A stretch of DNA of 64,000 nucleotides. It comes from an uncultured Bacteroides sp. Its GTDB lineage: Bacteria; Bacteroidota; Bacteroidia; Bacteroidales; Bacteroidaceae. Location: NCBI GenBank assembly GCA_900552075.1, contig URYL01000004.1, forward strand, positions 124,001 to 188,000, written 5' to 3'. Position 1 is the stretch's first letter. Each line of letters begins with the position of its first letter. A program made the position numbers and the translations under genes. Below are positions 1 to 7,235 of the stretch, one piece after another. Below the pieces are notes generated by a model. It was not told where the DNA came from. It searched no databases and worked only from the letters and a program-made list of their open reading frames with translations.

Positions 1-694
1 CGAACACTTCTACCGTCCGGAAGACTGGTTCCTGAAATCAGGTAACCGTTACGACAACTACGACCGGAAAGGCCCGAAAGTATTTGCCGGAGAATATGCC
101 TGCCACGGAAAAGGCAAGAAATGGAATCACTTCCACGCTTCTCTGCTCGAAGCTGCGTTCCTGACAGGAGTAGAAAGAAATGCCGATGTGGTACACATGG
201 CTACCTACGCTCCGCTGTTGGCTCACGTAGAAGGATGGCAGTGGCGTCCGGACTTAATCTGGTTCGACAACCTGCGCTCCGTACGCACTTGCAGCTGGTA
301 TGTACAATCACTCTACGGTCACAACAAGGGTACCAATGTAGTGCCCCTGACGATGGACAAGAAACCGGTCAGCGGACAAGAAGGTCAGAACGGATTGTTT
401 GCCAGCGCTGTTTGGGATGAACCCACTCAGACTTATATCGTAAAAGTGGCCAACACCTCCGACAAGGCACAGCCTCTCACACTGGAATTCAAGGGATTGA
501 AGAAATCCGTTACTTTGGGCGACGGAAAATGTATTACCCTGCATACAGAAAATCCGGATGCAGAAAATACACTCGACAATCCGAACTTGATTACCCCTCA
601 GGAAAGTGCCGTAACTATCGAAGGAAATACGCTCAATACCGAAATAGGTGCCATGACATTTGCCGTCTACAAATTCAAGAAAGAAAGCAAATAA
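1..694 (+). CDS. Alpha-L-arabinofuranosidase, GH51, C-terminal part
   Basis: This is the 3' end of a gene that enters from the left; the reading frame is open from base 2 to the stop at 692-694 (230 residues visible). The protein resembles the end of GH51 alpha-L-arabinofuranosidases, which release terminal arabinose from arabinan or arabinoxylan. The visible part starts in the catalytic barrel. FAGEYACHGKG fits the nucleophile strand, with Glu in GEY. The stretch HMATYAPLLAHVEGWQWRPDLIWFD or similar, near bases 196-275, is typical of the barrel end. The last 130 residues form the beta-sandwich C-terminal domain. The signal peptide and acid/base residue lie outside the window. A strong hairpin terminator follows at once. 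GH51 is favoured over GH54 or GH43 by this motif order. Confidence 0.88.
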   Translation, partial: EHFYRPEDWFLKSGNRYDNYDRKGPKVFAGEYACHGKGKKWNHFHASLLEAAFLTGVERNADVVHMATYAPLLAHVEGWQWRPDLIWFDNLRSVRTCSWYVQSLYGHNKGTNVVPLTMDKKPVSGQEGQNGLFASAVWDEPTQTYIVKVANTSDKAQPLTLEFKGLKKSVTLGDGKCITLHTENPDAENTLDNPNLITPQESAVTIEGNTLNTEIGAMTFAVYKFKKESK

Positions 695-716
695 GTCATC
701 GGTTTATTGCTAAAAA

Positions 717-750
717 GGTGCGTCTGGATTGCCCGGACGCACCTTTTTTT
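717..750. terminator. Bidirectional rho-independent terminator
   Basis: GGTGCGTC (717-724) pairs with GACGCACC (736-743) and is followed by seven T on the plus strand. On the minus strand the same stem is followed by TTTTTAGC. It therefore ends the GH51 gene and can also end the small leftward frame at 755-883. Confidence 0.85.
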
Positions 751-754
751 CGCT

Positions 755-883
755 TTAATAATACATACACAACCTATATCCTAAGTACAATAAACAAGTA
801 CATGCCACCACTACCATGGTCAGTGTCACCTTCAGGGCTTTCTGACGCTCCTTTAAACTTAGTTCCATACCAAAGTCCTCCAT
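755..883 (-). CDS. Small single-pass membrane protein, 42 residues (putative)
   Basis: A 42-codon frame runs leftward from ATG at 883 to TAA at 755. The product starts MEDFGMELSLKERQKALK, a charged and possibly amphipathic stretch. A hydrophobic segment of about 18 residues follows (residues 19-36, VTLTMVVVACTCLLYLGY), then RLCMYY. This looks like a small inner-membrane protein. The frame ends just before the stem at 717-743, which has a T-run on this strand too, as expected for two convergent genes sharing a terminator. No perfect TAnnTTTG promoter was found upstream; GATATTTG at 895-902 is the nearest. The family is not recognised. Confidence 0.45.
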   Translation of the reverse strand: MEDFGMELSLKERQKALKVTLTMVVVACTCLLYLGYRLCMYY

Positions 884-1052
884 TTATTCTGTAACAAATA
901 TCGTGAAAATATATTACAAAATCATGTAAACAAAGTGACTTTTGTGTGAAAATGTTTTCCAGATTCCATCACACCTAAATTTCTTAATAATTCTTTCAAA
1001 CAAGTTGGAAGAATAAAATTATGTTATAAAGCATATCATTAATGGATATTCC

Positions 1053-1083
1053 TTTGCAAGTTTCCAGAAAGTCCTTACCTTTG
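1053..1083 (+). promoter_or_regulatory. Sigma-ABfr promoter of small RNA copy 1
   Basis: TTTG at 1053-1056 and TACCTTTG at 1076-1083 are separated by 19 bases, a full match to the Bacteroides promoter consensus. Confidence 0.8.
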
Positions 1084-1088
1084 CAGCG

Positions 1089-1151
1089 TGTTTTTCATAG
1101 TATTAGATTTAAGGTTAACAAAGGTTGGAGTTCAGCGGAACTCCTTTTTTT
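1089..1151 (+). ncRNA. Small RNA, copy 1 of a duplicated family
   Basis: A transcript of about 63 bases is predicted. It starts a few bases after the promoter box at 1076-1083 and ends at a hairpin, GGAGTTC (1127-1133) paired with GAACTCC (1138-1144), followed by seven T. The interval has no plausible reading frame. The whole unit, promoter to terminator, recurs almost identically at 9882-9958: only a few bases differ near the start, plus one extra A before GGTTGG. Two promoter-to-terminator copies kept alike argue for a functional trans-acting RNA. It may belong to the paralogous Bacteroides sRNA group called FopS, but that link is from memory and untested. Confidence 0.72.
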
Positions 1152-1176
1152 ATGCCCATATGTAGGCACAAAAAAA

Positions 1177-1217
1177 AATTCCGGGCCTGAGCATCCGTTT
1201 TGCTCAAGCCCGGAATT
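1177..1217 (-). terminator. Terminator of the GH2 beta-galactosidase gene
   Basis: AATTCCGGGC (1177-1186) and GCCCGGAATT (1208-1217) form a long stem extended by TGAGCA/TGCTCA. Read leftward it is followed by a run of T (A1171-A1178 on the plus strand). Confidence 0.85.
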
Positions 1218-1241
1218 TCTATTTTCCGCCAAAGCCCATTT

Positions 1242-4200
1242 TTACATCGGGACGATGGTGAATCCCCAACGGTATTCCTTATTGGCCGGAATCAGGTACT
1301 GCGGATCTGGGATAGAACCCCAGCTGTCGAAACCGCCTACTCCCATCTGACGCATATCCAGGCAGACTTCCACAAAATCACGCGGAGTAATGTCGTTGAT
1401 ATGAGTCTGACGCGGCTTGATATCCTTGGCCGTACTGATATCGTGCTTCAGCTCTTCCGCATCCCGGTTGTTCCACTGGTAATCGCGGTTCGTAGCTTCT
1501 TCACCGTCAAAATCCTCTACAGAATTACGGAGAGAATTAAATTCCAGCGTACTGTCGGCATATACCGTCAATCCCTTGCCGTTTTTCTGCTTCAAGGTCA
1601 GCCAGCGGGTATCGGTGTGATGTCCATTTTCCTGCGGACGGATATACGGGTAATACATCTGTTCAGCCGTGCTCCGGTATTCACCTACCAGCGTACCGTT
1701 GTTGCGGTCACAGTAGTTCTCTTCTGGTCCACGTCCGAAATAAGTCACCTGCTCCATGTCGGCCGGCAAACGGAAACGTACTCCGATGCGCGGCACTACC
1801 AGCTTGGAACTTTCCTTGCGGCGGGCTTCGTTACCCGGTGTAAAGGTAGCCGTCAAAGTAGCTTCCGAAGCCTCGGTCTGAGTAGCCTGCATTTCGGTAG
1901 AAGTAAAGGTGTAATCAGCCTTCACCACTCCCGACGGATGGATGCGGTAGGTAGCAATATAGAGATTACCTGCCGCCAGCAGATAGCTCACTTTCAGCAC
2001 GGCATCTTTTCCGTCCAAAGCGAGTGAAGCATCCACTACATTGAAGTTCTTGCTCGACTGTTTCCAGATTTGCAGACGTTTCGGCATCAAGCTTCCGTAG
2101 TCGTTGTCGTTCGGTCCGCGCCAGAAGTTAGGTTGCAAACCGAATCCATCGTGGAAATATTCGGTTCCTTTTACTTTATAGGAAGTTACCAGACCCGTTG
2201 ATTTGTCGAACACAAACGAAACACGTGACGACTGTACCATCAACAGGTTTCCGTTTTCACTGCACTGCAAAGCGGGACCTTGCACGGCGAACGAACGGTC
2301 GAGTGCCTCTACCGGCAGACGGAACTGTTCATGCGCAATTTCGTAACCGGCCGGAATCAGCGGTTCCGGTTCCAGCGTCGTCACCGAGAAGTTCACGAAA
2401 TATTCTGTACCGGCCTTGGCTTTCAATCCGCCGATGTTTACCGTCAATTCTTTCTTGGCCTGAGGTGCTACGTCCAGCGATACTTTGCCACGGCGTACTA
2501 CCTTGTTGTTTTCTTTCACCTCATATGCAATCTGGTATTTCTTCAGGTTGGTGAAATAGAAACGGTTGAGTACATTGAATTTGCCGTTTGCCAGGTCTGT
2601 AGCCTCAAAGGCCACATTCTGGTGCGCATATTTCACTTCACTCATGGCCGGATGAGGGTTACGGTCCGGATTTACGATACCGTTGCAGCAGAAGTTCCCA
2701 TCGCTCGGCATGTTGGTACCAAAGTCACCTCCATAAGCCCAATAGTCTCTTCCATTCTCATCCTTTACCAAGATACCCTGGTCTACCCAGTCCCAGATAT
2801 AACCACCCTGCAGGTTCGGATAGCTGTAAATCGCTTTCCACTGGTCCCACAAGCCTCCGGTAGAGTTACCCATGGCATGCGCATATTCCGACGGCACCAC
2901 CGGACGGTCACTACCCTGACGGCCGATACTTTCCAGCCAAGATGCACTTGGATATTGAGGTACATACATATCTGAGTTCCATTCCCACTGTGCACGCTCG
3001 TAGTTCACCGGACGGTCCATCAGTCCCTTGTCGGCCTGTTTCACCCACAAGTAGGCCTCATAGAAGTTGTACCCGTTACCGGCCTCGTTACCCAATGACC
3101 AGAAAGTCACAGAAGGATAGTTCTTATTACGTTCAAACATGTTTTCCACGCGATACAAATGCGGTTTCAGCCATTCCGGGTTGTTTCCCAACGTACCTCC
3201 CTTGCTCAGGCTGTAATACATACCGTGGCTCTCGATGTTGGCCTCATCGTAAATGTACAGACCGTATTCATCGCACAGTTCATAGAAACGGCGGTCTTGC
3301 GGATAATGGCACAGACGTACCGTGTTGATATTGTTGTGCTTCATCAGCTCCAAGTCTTTGCGCATCAGTTCTTCGCTCACGTAATGACCTGTCAGCGGGT
3401 TGTGTTCGTGCATGTTCACCCCTTTCAGTTTCAACGGCTGCCCGTTGATGAACAACACATGATAATTCTTGCCGTTGGCCCCCTTCTGGTCAATTTCCTT
3501 GATTTCGATACGACGGAAACCTACGTGATACGGAATGACTTCGGTCACCTTACCGTTTTCCTTTACCGTCATCAACAGCTTATACAGGTTCGGTGCTTCC
3601 GAGGTCCAAGTCTGTACCTCCGGCAGGTTCTGACTGAAAGTGACGTTCCCTTCTTTTCCCGGCAACACTTGTGCTGCTTGTTCTCCGTTGGCTACCACCT
3701 TGCCTTTGCTGTCCAGCAATTCATAGCTCACGCTCAGTCCCGCTGTTTGTGTACGATGGTTTTTCAACTCCATATCTAAGCGGAAGATACCGTTGGTATA
3801 AGAATCATCCAAAGTGGAAGTAATGCGGAAATCCTGTACCGAAGCCTTCGGCTGTGAATAAAGGAACACATCGCGTTCAATACCGCTGATACGCCAGAAG
3901 TCCTGACATTCCAGATATGACCCCGTGCTCCAACGGAAAATCTTCAAGGTCAGCACGTTGTTCCCGTCCTTCAGGTAGTCGTTGATTAAATATTCTGCCG
4001 GATTCTTGGAATCCTCATTATAGCCCACCTCTTTGCCGTTCAGGTACACATAACAGCCCGATTTGGCTCCGGCAATGTGCAGATAAATATCGCGTCCTTT
4101 CCATTCCGAAGGTACCGTAATGTCGCGGCGGTACACACCTACCGGATTCTTCTCCGGCAACAGCGGGGGCTGCGGATTGCGTGGCTGGAACTCGTAACCG

Positions 4201-4589
4201 TGGTTGGTATAAATGGCCGTACCGAAACCCTGCACTTCCCAGTTGCCCGGCACCTTGATGTCATGCCATCCCGTAGTACTTGTTTCCGATGAAGTGATGT
4301 CAGCCGGAAGATCCAAATAGGAATCCGTGTAATAAAATTTCCACGTTCCGTTCAACAATTCATAATAGGGACTGTTTTCATACTTTCCGGTCAAAGCCTG
4401 CGTCTTATCCGCATACGTCATAAAAGCCGATCTAGGCGCTTCACGGTTGACCGACACGGTCTGAATGTCTTTCCAATAAGGTAAAGAGGCATTTTCTGCA
4501 TACAACTGCTGAGGAGTACCGCTGATAGTCAGCACACCCGTCAATGTACAGCAAAAAGTTTTGATTGCGAGGGTAAGATTTCTGTCCAT
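1242..4589 (-). CDS. Beta-galactosidase, GH2 (LacZ type), secreted
   Basis: A 1115-residue GH2 enzyme that should hydrolyse terminal beta-galactosides in the periplasm or at the cell surface. A hydrophobic N-terminus (residues 7-30) acts as export signal. The order fits LacZ: jelly-roll sugar-binding domain (about 60-250), Ig-like domain (250-350), TIM barrel (350-650), a further beta domain, and the C-terminal small-chain domain (about 790-1110). The acid/base Glu is E502 in SLGNEAGNG and the nucleophile is E568 in VPSEYAHAMGN, so the active site is intact. The preceding gene on this strand is GH92, 170 bases away with its own terminator between, so the gene probably has its own promoter. 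The GH92 neighbours suggest galactose-capped host N-glycans as substrate; that is inference. Confidence 0.93.
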   Translation of the reverse strand: MDRNLTLAIKTFCCTLTGVLTISGTPQQLYAENASLPYWKDIQTVSVNREAPRSAFMTYADKTQALTGKYENSPYYELLNGTWKFYYTDSYLDLPADITSSETSTTGWHDIKVPGNWEVQGFGTAIYTNHGYEFQPRNPQPPLLPEKNPVGVYRRDITVPSEWKGRDIYLHIAGAKSGCYVYLNGKEVGYNEDSKNPAEYLINDYLKDGNNVLTLKIFRWSTGSYLECQDFWRISGIERDVFLYSQPKASVQDFRITSTLDDSYTNGIFRLDMELKNHRTQTAGLSVSYELLDSKGKVVANGEQAAQVLPGKEGNVTFSQNLPEVQTWTSEAPNLYKLLMTVKENGKVTEVIPYHVGFRRIEIKEIDQKGANGKNYHVLFINGQPLKLKGVNMHEHNPLTGHYVSEELMRKDLELMKHNNINTVRLCHYPQDRRFYELCDEYGLYIYDEANIESHGMYYSLSKGGTLGNNPEWLKPHLYRVENMFERNKNYPSVTFWSLGNEAGNGYNFYEAYLWVKQADKGLMDRPVNYERAQWEWNSDMYVPQYPSASWLESIGRQGSDRPVVPSEYAHAMGNSTGGLWDQWKAIYSYPNLQGGYIWDWVDQGILVKDENGRDYWAYGGDFGTNMPSDGNFCCNGIVNPDRNPHPAMSEVKYAHQNVAFEATDLANGKFNVLNRFYFTNLKKYQIAYEVKENNKVVRRGKVSLDVAPQAKKELTVNIGGLKAKAGTEYFVNFSVTTLEPEPLIPAGYEIAHEQFRLPVEALDRSFAVQGPALQCSENGNLLMVQSSRVSFVFDKSTGLVTSYKVKGTEYFHDGFGLQPNFWRGPNDNDYGSLMPKRLQIWKQSSKNFNVVDASLALDGKDAVLKVSYLLAAGNLYIATYRIHPSGVVKADYTFTSTEMQATQTEASEATLTATFTPGNEARRKESSKLVVPRIGVRFRLPADMEQVTYFGRGPEENYCDRNNGTLVGEYRSTAEQMYYPYIRPQENGHHTDTRWLTLKQKNGKGLTVYADSTLEFNSLRNSVEDFDGEEATNRDYQWNNRDAEELKHDISTAKDIKPRQTHINDITPRDFVEVCLDMRQMGVGGFDSWGSIPDPQYLIPANKEYRWGFTIVPM

Positions 4590-4697
4590 CTGTCCTTTTT
4601 AAGGTTAATAATTTTCTGGCCGCAAGTTAAGAAGAATATTCTATATTCATCTTAAATTTCTTCATAAATTTTAATTTATTATTGGGTAATTAAAAAA

Positions 4698-4730
4698 TAT
4701 CCGCCACTGAAATTCGTTCAGCGGCGGATA
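4698..4730 (-). terminator. Terminator of the downstream GH92 gene
   Basis: ATATCCGCC (4698-4706) pairs with GGCGGATAT (4722-4730), extended inward by CTGAA/TTCAG. Read leftward it is followed by TTTTTTAATT. It lies 30 bases past the stop of the GH92 gene at 4761. Confidence 0.85.
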
Positions 4731-4760
4731 TACTATCTATGCTTCGTTTTACTCAGAATC

Positions 4761-6986
4761 TTAATACCATACCGTCTGCTTATCGCCCATCAGGAAGGTC
4801 AGCTCACCTCCCTTCATGATATCGGCATATCCTATCCAGGATTTTTTGTACTCTTTTCCGTTCAGAAGCACACCCTGGATGTAATTGTTCTGCTGGCCCT
4901 GATCGTCCCGCTTGATGACAAACTTGCCGCCCGGTACCGCAATTTCGACCTTCTCGAAGTTCGGATAACCAAAGACAAACTTACCTCCGGCAGGTTCCAC
5001 CTGATAGAAACCAAAAGAAGAAAGCACATACCACGCCGACATCTGGCCCACGTCTTCGTTACCCGACAATCCATCCGGCTGGTCGGTATACATGGTATGC
5101 AGAATTTCTTTCACCCGCTCGGCGGTCTTCCACGGCTGTCCTACCATTGTATATAAATAAGTGATGTGGTGGCTCGGTTCGTTGCCATGCGCATACTGGC
5201 CAATCAGGCCGCTGATATCCGGAGAAGAGGCTTCTCCCAATTCACCCTCAGCCAGGAACAAAGAATCCAGTTTGTGCACAAAAGCCTCCTTGCTGCCGAA
5301 GCATTCCACCAGTCCCTCTACATCCTGCGGCACCAGCCAAGTATACTGCCAGGCATTTCCTTCGCAATAATCATCGTCTCTGTGTGCCGACGCATACGGA
5401 CTGAAAGGCGTGCGCCAAGAACCATCGGTCATCTTGCCCCTCATGAAACCGGTAGAAGCATCAAAATAGTTCTTATACGACTTGCTACGCTCCAGGAAAT
5501 AAGTATAATCTTCCTGCTTACCCAAACGACGGGCAGCCTGTGCCACTGCCCAGTCGGCAATGGCATATTCCATATCATAAGCGATGGCTTCCGTCATCTT
5601 ATCGGCAGGGATGAATCCATATTTAATTCGATACTCCATTCCACGTTCCGGCAACATGGACGATTCTTTCAACGCCTTGAACGCCAGTTCTGAATTGAAC
5701 CCCTTGATATCCTTCAGAATAGCATCCGCCACTACCGGTACACCTGGATTGCCCACCATACAGTTGGTTTCACAACCCATCAGGTGCCATACCGGAAGCT
5801 TGCCCTGCTGTTCATAAATATGCAGCATTGTATTGATGATGTCACTCATTCGTTCCGGCTGAAGAATCGTCATCAACGGCTGTGCAGCCCGATAAGTATC
5901 CCAAAGTGAGAAAGTGGTGTAGTTCTTGAACCCTTTTTCATGGTGCACTTTCTTGTCGGCTCCGTAATAATCACCGTTCACGTCACAAAATTCCGAGGGA
6001 GCGAACAACGTATGATAAAGGCTGGTATAGAAAATCTTCTTGGACACTGCATCCTGTGTAGAGACCTTGACTTTGTTCAGTTCCTTGTTCCAGGCTGCTT
6101 TCGCATCGGCCACGGTCTGGTCGAAATTCCAGCCCTTGAGTTCTGCCTCCATGTTCAGCTGGGCTCCTTCTTCCGAAGTTGGTGAAAGTGCCACTTTCAA
6201 ATAGAGAGGTGCCGGATTTCCTGCCGGGAAATTTACCCGGGCAAACAACTGGGCGCCTTGGGCCATATTGCCTTCCTTGACTGAATCATTGACAATGAAA
6301 GCTACACTGTCGAACTTCCGCGAAAACTCGGCACGGAAGAAAATACGCTGGTCATCGGCCCATCCCTTCGAATAGCGGTAACCGCTCAGTGTGCTGTCGT
6401 TGACTACCCGGATCACCGCATCCGTAGTCTTGTCCCAGCAGCCTCCGTTCACCATATCGAACACGACAGCTGGACTTTCCTTTTCAGGGAAAGTATATTT
6501 ATGGAAACCGACCCGTTTGGTGGCGGTCAGTTCCACATCCACATTGTATCTTGACAGATGCGTGCGATAGTAACCCGGGGTAACCACTTCTTTCGAACGG
6601 TCGGAATAGGACCAGAGACCGGTTTCATACGACGTGGTATCGCCGCGTGCATAAGTCACCTCACCCACCACCGGCATCACGTTGATATCGTGCAAATCGC
6701 CGATACCCGTACCACTCAAATGTGTATGAGGGAAACCGATGACCGTAGAGTCCGATTCATGATACCCCGACACCCAGTCCCACGACTGAGGGATGCTGGT
6801 CGGCCCCAGCTGTACAAAGCCATAGGGCACATTTGCCCCGAAAAATACATGTCCGTGTCCACCGGTACCGATACGAGGGTCTACAAACTGCGTCAAGTCT
6901 TCCATTTCCGGCGTTTCCTGATGTTTTTCACAGGCGCACAAACACAAAGACAGGACTGAAACAAACAAGAATGATTTTTTATTCAT
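4761..6986 (-). CDS. Alpha-mannosidase, GH92, lipoprotein
   Basis: A GH92 exo-alpha-mannosidase, a calcium-dependent inverting family that trims terminal mannose from N-glycans or mannans. The start is placed at 6986 because MNKKSFLFVSVLSLCLCAC forms a lipoprotein signal with LCAC as lipobox; an in-frame ATG eight codons upstream (7010) would spoil it. From this start the protein has 741 residues. The N-terminal beta-sandwich carries DPRIGTGGHGH and HTHLSGTGIGDLHD. The catalytic barrel carries HGNEPSHH with acid E603 and GNEDVGQMSAW with base D645, so it should be active. The gene is followed by its own terminator. A C-terminal stump of another GH92 lies immediately upstream, and a second intact paralogue beyond that. 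Confidence 0.92.
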   Translation of the reverse strand: MNKKSFLFVSVLSLCLCACEKHQETPEMEDLTQFVDPRIGTGGHGHVFFGANVPYGFVQLGPTSIPQSWDWVSGYHESDSTVIGFPHTHLSGTGIGDLHDINVMPVVGEVTYARGDTTSYETGLWSYSDRSKEVVTPGYYRTHLSRYNVDVELTATKRVGFHKYTFPEKESPAVVFDMVNGGCWDKTTDAVIRVVNDSTLSGYRYSKGWADDQRIFFRAEFSRKFDSVAFIVNDSVKEGNMAQGAQLFARVNFPAGNPAPLYLKVALSPTSEEGAQLNMEAELKGWNFDQTVADAKAAWNKELNKVKVSTQDAVSKKIFYTSLYHTLFAPSEFCDVNGDYYGADKKVHHEKGFKNYTTFSLWDTYRAAQPLMTILQPERMSDIINTMLHIYEQQGKLPVWHLMGCETNCMVGNPGVPVVADAILKDIKGFNSELAFKALKESSMLPERGMEYRIKYGFIPADKMTEAIAYDMEYAIADWAVAQAARRLGKQEDYTYFLERSKSYKNYFDASTGFMRGKMTDGSWRTPFSPYASAHRDDDYCEGNAWQYTWLVPQDVEGLVECFGSKEAFVHKLDSLFLAEGELGEASSPDISGLIGQYAHGNEPSHHITYLYTMVGQPWKTAERVKEILHTMYTDQPDGLSGNEDVGQMSAWYVLSSFGFYQVEPAGGKFVFGYPNFEKVEIAVPGGKFVIKRDDQGQQNNYIQGVLLNGKEYKKSWIGYADIMKGGELTFLMGDKQTVWY

Positions 6987-7006
6987 GGTTTTAAATTTAA
7001 TATAAT

Positions 7007-7222
7007 TCAAGGTAAATCATTTTCTACTCTCGAAAAAGAATAAGGAGTATCTTCCCCCGCGATTCCTCGTTTTTCGTGGGGAAAGTTACACATTTCTATT
7101 TGTATTTTCGCACCTTTTATCAAATCTTTATAAGAAAAATAATGGTGTGTATCGGTTTTTCCGTTCATTTTCATGAGCTTAATGTAAAAATTTTCCTGAT
7201 GATACTTCCATTGTAAAATCTT
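7007..7222 (-). pseudogene. C-terminal remnant of a third GH92 gene
   Basis: About 70 codons of open frame sit between the two intact GH92 genes. The translation contains ENFYIKLMKMNGK, a YFSYKDLIKGAKIQIEM-like stretch and a PYSFS tail. This matches the last 60-70 residues of GH92 proteins; the upstream paralogue has ENRYIRAVKLDGR and a QIMSGATLELEM stretch at the same place. No catalytic part remains. The open frame runs back in phase into the end of the upstream gene in a different frame, so a start codon belonging to it is not evident. The simplest reading is a tandem GH92 triplication in which the middle copy lost all but its 3' end. It is unlikely to encode a working protein. Confidence 0.75.
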
Positions 7223-7235
7223 TTCTGTTCTCCAA

